Under the pieces are notes generated by a model, which worked only from the letters and a program-made list of their open reading frames with translations, was not told the origin of the DNA and ran no database searches. Positions 1 to 10,109 of a stretch of 64,000 bases of DNA are shown here, piece after piece (position 1 is the stretch's first letter; every line of letters begins with the position of its first letter). A program made the translations under genes and the position numbers. The stretch spans positions 275,931,174-275,995,173 of the forward strand of contig CM062804.1 in the NCBI GenBank assembly GCA_031772625.1. Direction: 5' to 3'. The DNA comes from Pinus tabuliformis (Eukaryota; Streptophyta; Pinopsida; Pinales; Pinaceae).

Positions 1-1080
1 AGAAATATTTTCAAAAGTAGAAGAGATAGAAAGAGGTGGCACATCCACCGAACTAGGATCATAGGCTGATATATTTTCAGCAAACTTTACATCTCTTCTA
101 ATGATAAGATTTTTGTACTTAAGTGGAATAAGTCTATATCCTTTGATATCTTTAGAATATCCAACAAAAATAGATTTTTCGCTCTTAGGTTCTAAAGCTT
201 TATGTTTCTCATCTGGAATATGGGCCCATGCTTCACTTCCAAAAACACGAAAGTGACTTACATCTGGTTTAATTAGCTCCATGCTTCTTCTGGAGTGATA
301 TTCTTTAAAAACTTAGTAGGAGTGCAATTTATTATTTAATTTTCATAGTTAATTGCTTATATCCAAAAATTAAAACCAAGTCCTTTAGATTGAAGCATAC
401 AATTAGCCATTTCCTTTAAGGTGCGATTCTTCCTTTCAGCTACACCATTTTGTTGTGGAGTATATGGAACAATATGTTGCATTTGAATTCCATTCTCAGT
501 GCAAAAGTTGATGAATCTTTTGTTAACATATTCTCCACCATTATCAGATCTTAGCTTAAGAATTAGATGTCCAGATTGTTTTTCAACAAAGGCCTTAAAG
601 GCCAAGAACATGTTGAATACTTCACTCTTGAGTTTTAAGAAGTAACCCAAGTGCGTATGGAGAAATCATCAATGAAAGTTAAGAAATACTTGTATCTATA
701 GAATGAAACAACTAGAAGTGAACCACATAAATCACTATGCACAAGTTGTATAGGGGCTGAGGCATGCCAAGAGGCACGTTTTTCAAAACTATCTCGATGA
801 TGTTTTCTGAGTACACATCCAGAATAAACACATCACCATATTTTCTTTAAATAGATTCTGAAGGGAGCAATAGTTTAAGTGACCAAATCGCTCATGCCAA
901 AGTTTGCTCACTTCATCATTATGAGCAACAAATACCGAGGGAATATTTGATGACCCAAAGTTGTTAAAATTATACATTCTAGAATCATCAGTAATGCCAG
1001 TAGCTAAAATCTGTCTAGGATCTCTTAGGTCCTTAATTACAACATCGTGAGGTGGAAATTCAACGATTTTACCTTCACCT
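1..1080 (-). pseudogene. copia gag-pre-integrase and integrase region of C0 (partial)
   Basis: This stretch inserts copia cDNA into host DNA in active relatives. On the minus strand, about 1080-850 encodes the gag-pre-integrase motif (LWHERFGHLNYCSLQNL). 650-357 encodes the second half of the integrase core, with the Asp motif LRSDNGGEYV and the Glu-bearing QQNGVAERKNRT. 300-1 continues with the copia C-terminal stretch (FGSEAWAHIPDEKH, then SIFVGYSKDIKGYR). The catalytic Asp and Glu of this half are present. Several frame changes around 350 and 650-780 break the reading frame. It runs off the left edge, so the RT part cannot be seen. Confidence 0.85.
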
Positions 1081-1092
1081 GAATGAGTTATA

Positions 1093-1527
1093 TTATACAG
1101 ATAGAAGGTTGTAGGATAAGGTTGGAACACATAATACATCATTAAATTGACCATTGTCTATATGAAAACTTTCAGTCCCTACAACACTAAGAGATCTATC
1201 ATCACCAACATATATATTTTTGGTGTTACAATCATTTAAACAAGAAAACATGGCTTTGTCTTTGGCCATGTGATAAGAAGCTCCAGAATCAATGAGCCAC
1301 TCATGAGAATTAGAAGAAGAAGATACATTTAGTGCATATCCAGACCGAGATGTTTGAAAACCACATGTAGAAAGTGATATTCCTGAAGATGAAGTTGAAG
1401 TTGAAGAGTGCTCTAAATGGATGTTATACTTCTTCATTACTGCTTCCAAGGCTTTCATCTTCTTAAAGCATTTGGATTCTAAGTGGCCATCTCGATTACA
1501 AAATTGGCAATATCTATCAATATTCAT
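1093..1527 (-). pseudogene. copia zinc knuckle and aspartic protease of C0
   Basis: This 144-residue stretch carries the end of the nucleocapsid and the start of the protease. Residues about 8-20 form a CCHC zinc knuckle (CQFCNRDGHLESKC), which binds RNA in gag. Residues about 77-90 carry the protease active site WLIDSGASYHM. The C-terminal residues VLCVPTLSYNLLSV are the usual end of the copia protease. The frame stops directly after this motif, and the next domain continues in another frame, so a small indel lies near 1095. It is separated from gag by a single stop near 1580. Confidence 0.88.
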
Positions 1528-1581
1528 CCCTTTGTTCTTATTTTCCTTATCATTTTGTTGAAATGGTTTTTCATTTTGAGG

Positions 1582-2241
1582 CTAAAATTGCTTAGGACCC
1601 TTATTTGGTTTAGGACCATTCTTTTTAGGATACAACTTCTTACGATTCTTTGAATTTGGTTGCTGTTGGGCGGTTAAGGCTTTATTAGAAGAGTTTCCAA
1701 GATTAAGAAGACCAAGGTGTAAGAGTTTTTCCTTTTCTCTTATTAAAGAATCACAAAAGGCATAAAAGGAATGGGACTTGTAGTCTTGTCCTTGAGAAAT
1801 GAAGACTTCTCTGGTAGAATGGAAGGTGGAAACAAACACAGAGTAGGCTGGTCCCAACTTAGTAAGAATGGAATAGATAAGGTTACCATCTTCTTTCTTA
1901 ACCTTAACACCTTCCAAGAGAAGTCTAAGGGTCTTGAACTTGGATAGAAAATCTTCAATGGAAAAAAAATTATTGGGGTCCAATGCAAGCAACTCATTTT
2001 CGAGTTGATGGGCTCTAATTTCATTTTTAACTCCAAAAACTTTAGTGATCTGTTTCATTGCTTCATTAGGAGTATCAAGTTCTGCGATATGGAATCTAAG
2101 GTCCAGAGAAATAGACATCCATATCAACCCACGTGCTTGATCTTGCTTATTTTTCCATTTGGCTGCCTTATCTTCATATTTCGATTTGGTTTCTTGGCTT
2201 GAGGCTATTCTGTAAATACATTTACTTCTAAGTAAATCCAC
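1582..2241 (-). pseudogene. copia gag (UBN2 type) of C0
   Basis: This is the capsid part of copia gag, 219 residues. The central region has the UBN2/gag-polypeptide pattern (KVFGVKNEIRAHQLENELLAL, then a Phe/Leu-rich helix region with LRLLLEGV). The C-terminal 30 residues are Lys/Pro/Asn-rich, as expected ahead of a zinc knuckle. The first Met shown may not be the true start, since coding-like sequence continues a little upstream toward 2290. One stop codon divides it from the zinc knuckle; otherwise gag and pol are in one frame, the copia norm. Confidence 0.85.
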
Positions 2242-3242
2242 AATGTAGGACCACCATTGGAAGTAGTTGGTGCTGTCAAGAATAACTTGGCATGGACTTT
2301 ACATTTTAAAAGAAATTGAATCTGTAGATGTTGAAAATAAGTGTTCCAATGGAAGGATCTTAGAACAATAGGTTGATTAAAAAAATCGGCTCTGAAAATG
2401 GCTTCCGGATGAAGAAGTTATGGCTTTTTTAAGAAAAGTTGTTGAAGATGCCGATGAAGTGCGGAAATGTGCGGAAATGAATGATAATGTTATATTTAAA
2501 AAAAATCCGCCGCCTTTCCAAACTTAATCTAATTAGCTCAACAAAAAGAAAGACTTGAACTCAAGACCTCTACTCTCATAAAGTAGCTTTAGACCAAGTG
2601 AGCTAGATTAAAAGGTTAGTAATTTTTGGAAAAGAGGAAGGGGGTAATTTTTTTTAGTCACTGAAGCTTTGGGGTGCGTGCTTACTTGAGAATGATCTTT
2701 TTTGCCTGCAAAATGAAAAACACAAAACCCAAAAATGACATACAGAAAAAAACAAACCTTGTGGCTTGAAGTTAGCTTTAGCTGGAAACTAAATATTTTC
2801 CTCAATGTTTCTGATTTTCTGAGATCACACCAAGGCACGGAGGAAAAGAGCATATGCATGAGAAAAATCCTTCCTTTTTATTTCTGATTTGCCCAGATCG
2901 CATAGAGTCATGGGGCAAAGAGCATATGCAAAAATGAAATGTATAGATCTGGTAATAAAAAAAACAAAGAGCTAAATAAACCGAAATAAACAGAGAGAAA
3001 ATAACTAAAAACTGCAAATAAACACTGTATACCTCAAGATCTTAAAAATGACATAGCTAGGGCTACCAGAAACCTTTTCACGTGAAACGAAAGGGGTTAT
3101 TCACTAGAACGGATGCTCTTAACAGAATAGAGCATTCCTCTTGGCATGAAAGTAGTAAAAAATAGTAGATCTAGGAAAAGGCAATCAGATGCAGTTCTAC
3201 CAGCTTTAGATTTAGATCACCAATGGATGCGGCCCTCAACTT
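2242..3242 (-). other. leader of copia C0
   Basis: This is about 1 kb of untranslated sequence between the primer binding site and gag. No conserved ORF is seen. It holds a tRNA-like stretch at 2540-2610 (listed separately). Short minus-strand ORFs here are AT-rich and match no family I know. Confidence 0.6.
2540..2610 (-). ncRNA. degenerate tRNA-like sequence (A and B boxes)
   Basis: On the minus strand there is an A-box-like TAGCTCACTTGG (2605-2594) and a B-box-like GAGTTCAAGTC (2562-2552). Between them a perfect 5-bp stem CTACT/AGTAG closes a 7-nt loop TTATGAG at the anticodon position. The T-stem is poor and the acceptor stem does not pair well, so this is a tRNA-derived relic or the head of a SINE, not a working tRNA. 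It sits inside the leader of copia C0. Confidence 0.4.
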
Positions 3243-3255
3243 GGCTCTGATACCA
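3243..3255 (-). promoter_or_regulatory. primer binding site of C0 (initiator Met tRNA)
   Basis: Minus-strand TGGTATCAGAGCC begins directly at the inner end of the LTR (base 3255). This complements the 3' end of plant initiator tRNA-Met, the usual primer of copia elements, and fixes the element's orientation as minus. Confidence 0.9.
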
Positions 3256-3648
3256 TGTAGGATTTTACAGGGTAAGTTCCTTAGATATAAAACCAAAGGA
3301 CACTGCTCACAAACAGATCACAGATCAATACACCAGTCCATGGCTTGAGCCAATGCGGCCACTTCAGGGAATTTATTAATAAAAGAATGAAAATTTACAT
3401 AAGCTTATCTCATGAACGGTTACCCTACAAATGACCCTCCATACTCTTTAAATAGAGATCATGGATGGTGTTAAGCCACGGATCAAGTGTCGGTAATACC
3501 GAGGAGAGAATGAACCATCGGATCACTACATATTGTGACCGTCGGATTGTAAGTTACAAAAGTACATAGTAAAGAAACACACTTTACCTAACTCTACACT
3601 AGACCAAGTTATACTTAACTATTTCCTATGTGTCGGAATATCCTAACA
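3256..3648 (-). repeat. 5' LTR of copia C0
   Basis: 393 bp. On the minus strand it begins TGTTAGGAT and ends ATCCTACA, a short inverted pair with canonical TG/CA ends. The inner end abuts the primer binding site. A TATA-like stretch (CTATTTAAAG on the minus strand) lies near 3455. The matching 3' LTR is outside the window. Confidence 0.88.
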
Positions 3649-4260
3649 TTAAGTTGGCATTGTCTTAAATATAATTTTTTGTCTTAAAATATTTGTCTCA
3701 AACTATTTTGTATTAAATATAAAGTTTTGCCTTAAACTGTTTTTGTCTAAAAATATTTTTGTCTCAAACTGTGTTTGTCTTAAATATAAATTTTTGTCTT
3801 AAAATATTTTTGTCTTAATTATAAATTTTTGTCTTTAATATTTTTGTCTCAAATGATTTTTGTCTTAAATTTAAAGTTTTTTCCTAAAATACTTTTGCCT
3901 TAAACTATTTTTGTCTTAAATACAAAGTTTTGTCTTAAAATATTTTTGTCTTAAATTTTATATTTAAGACAATTCAATTGATATTAAATTTTAATGTAAA
4001 ATAATTAAAATAAAAAGTGACTTTTTACGACAAAATATTTCTTTTGTCTTAAAAAAATTGTCTTAAGACAAAAATATTTAAAACAATTGTCTTAAATATT
4101 GTCTTAAAACCCCACTTAACACAAAGTGGGGTGTTAACACAATATTTAAGACAATTTTTGGGAAAATTATCTTAACTTGAGACAAAAGAAAACTTGTGTA
4201 TTGTCTTTAAGCGAGTGTCTTAAATTAAATTGTCTTAAAATATTGTCTCTATAAAGACAA
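3649..4260. repeat. AT-rich repeat built on TTGTCTTAAA
   Basis: Dozens of degenerate copies of TTGTCTTAAA alternate with TTTGTCTCAAAC and AAGACAAT in both orientations. About 450 bp of this (3649-4100) aligns in order with 50560-51009, including a 13-bp inverted repeat around TTTTGTCTTAAAA near 4030. Dense, short, mixed-orientation motifs like these are typical of subterminal regions of CACTA-type DNA transposons. No transposase frame is present. The left end is cut by copia C0. Confidence 0.6.
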
Positions 4261-4455
4261 TATATAACACAACATTTTTTACTCTCGAGAGACAATTTCA
4301 TTTTTGTCTCTCTAGAGACAATAGTCGAGATTAAAGACATATTGTCTTTAAAGAGATAATTCCTTTGATCCTACCTATTGTCTCTCTAGAGACAATAAAA
4401 CAATTACATCCAAAGATAATACAACATGACTTTTGTCTCTTTAGAGACAATATAA
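4231..4455. repeat. cluster of small hairpins with a TTGTCTC/GAGACAA stem
   Basis: Three hairpins share the same 7-bp stem with 4-nt loops: 4304-4321 and 4378-4395 (loop TCTA), and 4433-4450 (loop TTTA). A weaker relative lies at 4240-4260. They are 50-75 bp apart and follow the TTGTCTTAAA repeat directly, so they may be part of the same element. From 4456 to 4552 I see nothing more. Confidence 0.6.
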
Positions 4456-4552
4456 AATAATGAATCTAGAAAAATATCTCACCATTGAAATAAACCAATA
4501 TTAAAAGTATATAATTAAAAATAAATTGTAATATCATTGATTAATTCATATT

Positions 4553-4623
4553 AGGGCACAATGGAATCAAACCACAAACCTCCCGCTTATAACACAGATG
4601 CTCTTCCGTTGAGCTAACACCCT
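4553..4623 (-). tRNA. tRNA-Ile(UAU)-like sequence, probably a pseudogene
   Basis: A 71-nt minus-strand segment folds by hand into a full cloverleaf: 7-bp acceptor (AGGGTGT with GTGCCCT, three G-T wobbles), 4-bp D stem GCTC/GAGC, 5-bp anticodon stem with wobbles, loop GTTATAA giving anticodon TAT, 5-nt variable loop, and a T arm with loop TTTGATT. A and B boxes (TAGCTCAACGG, GGTTTGATTCC) are recognisable. The many wobbles, the C-to-T change in the T loop and one T-T mismatch in the T stem argue against a working gene. A tRNA-derived SINE head is the alternative. Confidence 0.5.
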
Positions 4624-4814
4624 TTAAAGAAGTATGTGAGAGTTATTGTAGCCTTTGAAATTGCAGATATAGGCATTGATTTAAAAAAATGATCGACACA
4701 TAATCGTGTAATCTTGGTAAAATCTAAAATCATGTAGCATTTATTTTTAGCTTGATAAAAATAACTCAATGGAGTTAGCTCAATGTCACACCAATGTAGC
4801 ATGACTCACGCAAC

Positions 4815-6297
4815 TGTTGGCATTATGATACAAGTGTCGTCCTTGATGGCAACTCACTCAGAGGTATGATACAGGTGTTGTCCTTGATGACAAATCACTC
4901 AGATGACAGATCATAGTGCAGTAAGTCAAGAGAAAGGTATATGCTGGTTAACCTTGATTAAAGTGTGTATACACGTGGGTTAGAAGAACAAAAGGCACGT
5001 ATACGTACACACACAGGTTCACAGAAGGAAAGGCACGTACATGTTGGAAAACTAAGTTTTGGTCCGTGGTATTTGGTCTGTGGTATTTGGTCCATGGTAT
5101 TTGGTTTGAAGTGTTGACCACAGGTATTAGGTCCAAGGTATTGGTCCTACATGGTTTTGGACCATGGTATTGAGAAAGACCTAAACCTATATAAGGAGAA
5201 GATCATTAGGCCAAGAGGGGCAAGTGCAAGTGATGAATATCTAATCAAGGGTGAGATCTAGTATGCTGGTTATGGGTTTGTGATACTTGACTCGATCTGA
5301 ATCAAGGAGGCTCCTATGCAGTTGATAAATGTTGATGGACGGGATCTTGAAGATTAAAATGTATTATCATTATATGGTATGTTCATGAATATATCTGGAT
5401 ACTGACGCATCTCATGGTCTAGGTATATCTGAAGTTGGAAATTACAGCAAAGGTATAAGTAATTATCTTCAGATCTTTACGCGGGTTCTCTCTAGTGAAA
5501 GTGCGTATACACGCTGGTTTGACACAGTCAAGTAGCGTATACATTATGATATTTGATATTTTAGGTTGCTGTTGGTTCTAGTGATTGTTATAGAGTTCTG
5601 TGCTCTGGTCTGTGTTCTGGTGACTGTGTTTTGATGACAGGGTTTCAGTAATTCAGTTGTTGGGTGATTTAGAGTTAATGATTGTATTGCAGTAGTGATT
5701 ATTTTGTATTTATGGATCCAGTCTGAAAATTTATGAAATGTGGTCTCTAGAAGAAAAGATAAGGTTGTAGCCTTCTGTAGGTTAGCACCTATGTACTAGT
5801 ACTTCAGCTAGTACAAGAGCTAAGGGGGTTGTATCTCCCTTCCAAGAGAAACTGGAGAATGAGAGAAGGTTGTAGCCTTCTACAGGTAGAAGCTTGCGTA
5901 CTGGTATAAGACTGCACCAGTACAGAATATTGTGAAAAGAAGTTTCTTATTAAAAGAAGATAGAGACGAATTTCAGCAGGTGGTTTTCACCCATATTGTG
6001 TTTCCACCTTATATCATGGTGTTCATGTGTGCTTCTTATGTGTGATGATCTGTTCTATTTTACTGCACCTGTTTATTGTTCATATGGTTAATAATGTTCT
6101 GATGCACACATTGAAGATCAACTAATTGAATCATAAGTTTACTGGATATATGCTAGTTGCATTAAACACAGTTGCGTATATACACATATATCCTTAACTG
6201 AAGTAGCGTACATGAATCTGAGTATGAAAATGAAAAAGTGTTTGATTTGCTAATACTGATTCACCCCCCCGCCCCCCTCTCAGTATTATTTCCAACA
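4815..6297 (+). mobile_element. solo LTR, family S (copy 1)
   Basis: 1483 bp with TGTTGG...CCAACA ends, flanked by a perfect 5-bp duplication GCAAC (4810-4814 and 6298-6302). No internal domain or primer site adjoins, so it is a solo LTR left by LTR-LTR recombination. A TATA box (TATATAAG) lies at 5188-5195. A pyrimidine tract rich in C (6261-6280) precedes the end. A second copy, 18061-19757, aligns along its whole length. The strand given follows the TATA box. Confidence 0.88.
5188..5195 (+). promoter_or_regulatory. TATA box of solo LTR copy 1
   Basis: TATATAAG followed by a purine-rich GAGAAGATC block. The same box and context occur in the second copy at 18389-18396, which supports it as the conserved LTR promoter. 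Confidence 0.55.
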
Positions 6298-6298
6298 G

Positions 6299-7066
6299 CA
6301 ACAAGCTACTATTATAAATAATTTACGGACTATTCAATCTAGTCATACATAAAACAATAACTAGAATTATCACAAGACTTCAATATCTTGCCACAATTAT
6401 TGAATGGTTTATGTTTAGCATGTTTCCACTCTTCATATATTCCAACAATACAAAATTTTTCAAGGAATTTTTCACATCAACTAAAGATAAGGTACAGAGA
6501 AATTGGCATAGCCATCCTCCTATCTATCCCTATCTATCTATCCCTAAAAATTTTGCAGAAAATTAGATAATCAGACATAGTTATCATTACATATTAGTAA
6601 TGATAAAAAAGGAGAGTCAACCATGTCCTCATATTTAACTTTCACCCTCGAAGAGAAGGTTAGTGCACAACCAGCATCTCACACAACAAGCTACTATTAT
6701 AAATAATTTACAAACTATTTAATCTAGTCATACAGAAAAAAGTAACTAGAATTATCACAAGCCTTCAATATCTTGCCACAACTATTGAATGGTTTATGTT
6801 TAGCATGTTTCCACTCTTCATATATTCCAGCAATACAAATTTTTTCAAGGAATTTTTCACATCAACTAAAGATAAGGTACAAAGAAATTGGCATATCCAT
6901 CCTCCTATCTATCCCTACCTATCTATCCCTAAAATTTTTGCAGCAAATTAGATAATCCAACACAGTTATCATTACCTGTTAGTAACGATAAAAAAAGAGA
7001 GTCAACCATGTCGTCATATTTAACTTGCACCCTCGAAGAGAAGGTTAGTGCACAACCAACATCTGC
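6299..7066. repeat. tandem duplication, two 385-bp units
   Basis: Units 6299-6683 and 6684-7066 align with a constant offset of 385 bp and differ by scattered substitutions and single-base indels. The unit ends in a shared stretch with CTCGAAGAGAAGG. Both units contain a matching 60-residue ORF, but only because they are copies; it has no recognisable domain. Solo LTR copy 1 abuts the left edge of the first unit. Confidence 0.85.
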
Positions 7067-7195
7067 TTGACCATTCAATGTAACAAAATCTAATGGCCTA
7101 CTCTACAGTTACACTTCCAAAGAAGTCATGCATAGATTTGAAGGCTCAATTTAATCCAATTGCATGGTAGTGAAAAGAGTATGGTATATTTTGTT

Positions 7196-8550
7196 TTACC
7201 ACATATCCAAATTACACCCCAAAATCACAAAAGTTGAGGTCCTAAGTAAAAAGAAAAGTGACCAAGTTGCCTTTAATTCGGCTTTAGAAATTCCAGTAGG
7301 GTCCACCTCACAAAAATTTTGGGGTGAGTTTGGGGATTCTTCTTCCAAAATTATCTTTTCTAGAACTTGATGAGAAAATCTAACAAGCTCATTCCTGGGA
7401 ACCAAGTTAACGACTACTTCCTCTGATACATAGACTTGAAACCATCAATCCTGACAAGAGGAACCACACTCACTCCAACCTCTTCCATAATTCATTTTCA
7501 ATTTCTACCATTTCATACTTACATTTAACTTCTGGAGGAGTGTCTTCGTTCCAAGAATAATTCCACTCTCTGTACAGGGCCCAAACATCACCCTTTTGGG
7601 GAAATGTCCTAATAGTTCCTTTAGGACTTTTCTTCCATGCAACAATATGAGAAATAATATTTAACATGTTGTTGTTGGAAGATTTTCCATGCTTAAAATG
7701 CCCACAACCCTCGTAAAATCCATCATCCATCCAGTTAGTGATAGTCATACCTTCAATGAAATTAAGATCCATTTTACAAGAATTACAATCTATGAAGACT
7801 AGCTGAAAATTGCAAAGTTTTAACCAAAATTCTAAGAACAAATAGAAAAGTAGTTGGATTATAAAGCACATATACAGAAAAATGAATCCTAAATAATACA
7901 TACAAAACTTTTGTTGAACAACCAAAGAAATAAATAATAACAAAAATACTCTTCCAAATCAGAAGGCATTGCAGACAGATCAAAGAATCAACAAGGTGCA
8001 CATGGAAGAATTTATCAAGAGGTTCCTTACAGAGAACTTCAATGGAAACAAACTCACCTGAAATCTTCCCTACATTAATATCAATGGTTGGAGCATCATT
8101 ATTAGAATTTTCAAAAGAATCCTCTCATCCGCCTCAATCATTGTAGATCCAGACAATATTATGGCATTGTTGGAAATCTCCTTGATATTACTAGATTTAA
8201 CTCAGTCCAGTGTTGATTCATCTGATGGTTCAGATATATCCTCTGAAGATACAAAACCATGCTCTAAATCATCCTTTTTATCTTCAGTGATTTAAAAATC
8301 ACTTCTACTTCCTTCATCTTCCTGTCCATCTGCAAGCAAAATTTCCTCTGGCAATAACAAAGAAGCATTTGCAGGAAGAGAATTTCCCAATGAACTTTCA
8401 GCCTCATTGCCAGAATCCATGCTCCCTTCGATGTTATGTTGACCCATAGGTTGAAAATCATCATAATTTGCAGCTTCTCCTTTATGTGTTGTTCCATTGT
8501 AGTTCCTCTTAAGAAGTCTTCACATACAAAGAGATTTTTCCACAAAATCC
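7196..8550 (-). pseudogene. DUF3444 protein pseudogene (DnaJ-associated family)
   Basis: On the minus strand, about 7750-7490 encodes the DUF3444 signature (TFPQKGDVWALYREWNYSW, then KYEMVEIE). A continuing part at 7405-7290 (VPRNELVRFSHQV, then FCEVDPTGIS) lies in another frame after a stop and frameshift near 7420-7440. Upstream, 8500-8050 holds an acidic, Ser-rich frame (for example AESSLGNSLPANASLLLPEE) with two stops and a frameshift, like the disordered linkers of these proteins. In plants DUF3444 is usually C-terminal to a DnaJ J domain; none is seen here. The function of the domain is not established. Identity of the domain is firm; that the upstream acidic part belongs to the same gene is inferred. 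Confidence 0.7.
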
Positions 8551-8729
8551 ATCTTCCAGTATACTTGTGTATATATTATACACATTCAATTAAAAATTAT
8601 ACATATGTTTGAAATGAGTAGCTTGTGAAACATTGTACAGGCTAAGAAAATTCTTATTTAAATAAAGGTCATATAAAGGCCTTGAATTATTATTATCTAC
8701 TTTCAAAGACATGGAAAAATATAGTAAAA

Positions 8730-9500
8730 TCATTCAAAATTAACTTGTTCTCGATGACTGAGTTGGTATCTTAGTGGCCCAAAGAGAACTTCATGTTCAA
8801 TCAAGCAACAAATAAGTCTACGCCATGCATGTGCTCCCACTTTTGCCTGAAATCCATCAACAACAACAACTAATGCACGCCTATCAATATGCATATAATA
8901 ATAAGAGATAAGCAATCAAAATTATAAATTATAATTTAGATTATACCAGAAAACTTTATGCCTCAGTCATAAAGCAATATATATACCTCTTCTTGCCTCA
9001 TGTTTCTTTCTTTATCAACCATCATAGCCAATTCTTGAATATATTTCAACACAATCGTAGAAAAATCCTTTTTTGAAGCCATAATAGGATCAGCTAATTT
9101 AGAGCATTCCAACCACGCAGTTCCCATTGCCTCAAAATTACTCCATCTCTTCACTCTTTCTCAATCACCAAGACTCCTCCTCTGCACTGATGTTGCCATC
9201 ACAACAATACTTAGACCCCTGCCAGAACCAATTTTGGCACTCTGCTCAAGATCTCATGTAGCTGCCTCCTTTGCAGCTGCCTTGTCCTTTGGTACAAGAT
9301 GAGGACTTCCTAATAAAGTAGGTGCCTTTTGAAATCTTGTAAAGCTACGCAACCTTCATGCTCTTCTTTCCAGAACTGACATCTCATGTCTCAAGGATGT
9401 ATTTTTGGAAGATGCAACATCACCACCACCTACCCCAGCAACTGCCATTGCTAATGTCATTGTAGTTGGAGAAGCAAATGAAGAAGCCCAACCTGGAGAT
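8730..9500 (-). pseudogene. decayed coding sequence, family not recognised
   Basis: A minus-strand frame runs from about 9500 to 8990 with three TGA stops, each plausibly an Arg codon hit by C-to-T change. It includes a basic stretch (VPKDKAAAKEAAT) and a helical, charged region (KDFSTIVLKYIQELAMMVDK, then RNMRQEEVY). A second block at 8880-8740 (VDGFQAKVGAHAWRRLICCL, then EHEVLFGPLRYQL) follows after a roughly 100-bp non-coding gap with possible GT and AG ends, though that exact splice would shift frame. I do not recognise the family. It lies on the same strand as the DUF3444 relic and could be part of one old locus or a separate gene. Confidence 0.4.
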
Positions 9501-10109
9501 ATCACTACAAGGGCAGCCTACAAAGGACATACATTTTCATCACTACCATGAAATGAAGGAAAAGGTAGAGAGTGAAACATAAAATATTTTTCTGAAGCAG
9601 CTGGGAAGACAACACCTCATAAAGCTCAATTCTAGGGAATGTAAGTAGGGCAGAAAATATGATATCGTTAGACATTGTACAGTTGTTCCCATATCCTGGT
9701 ACTATATAATTAACCATATTATATGAGCAGGATATATATTATTAATTTTTTACATATTTAAGCATAGTAGCTGGCTATAGAAATCAATCTATTTATTGAA
9801 TTTACACATATTTCTATAGTGAAAAGTAATTATGCATAAGAATCCCATAAAAATAGTTAACAAGAAAATTTATCCACTTAAAACCAGTATTACAAAAAAG
9901 TTCCAATAGCTTGGCCCAACAAGGGAGTGGTAGTCATAGATATCACTCTCCTCCATTGCCCCTTCATGTTCTACGAAATGAGCTAACAATTAAACTTGTT
10001 GACTAAAGGAAATGATCAATTGAGAATCGATATTACCCTATGTTATTGGTTGCCTCGACCCTCAACAACTATGGAAAACCCCTTTGGCACTCTCCAAGAC
10101 GTAAAGGGC
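9501..10109. other. no feature seen
   Basis: AT-rich sequence with only short, low-complexity ORFs. I see no domain, repeat or RNA in it. Confidence 0.5.

Larger units (their letters stand above)
1..3648 (-). mobile_element. Ty1/copia LTR retrotransposon, 5' part (element C0)
   Basis: Read on the minus strand, the order is 5' LTR (3648 to 3256), primer binding site, a leader of about 1 kb, gag, zinc knuckle, protease, gag-pre-integrase and integrase. This is the copia order, with integrase before RT. The RT, RNase H and 3' LTR must lie left of base 1. Damage is modest: one in-frame stop between gag and the zinc knuckle, and one frameshift near 1095 between protease and gag-pre-integrase. The five bases outside the LTR are TTAAG. 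The related repeat copy near 50.57 kb has an uninterrupted TTAAG at the matching place, so C0 seems to have inserted into that repeat. Confidence 0.9.

Noticed and set aside
6388..6955. Two matching 60-codon ORFs as a small gene family
   Set aside because: They are the same position in two tandem units; the peptide has no domain and its changes do not favour synonymous sites by eye.
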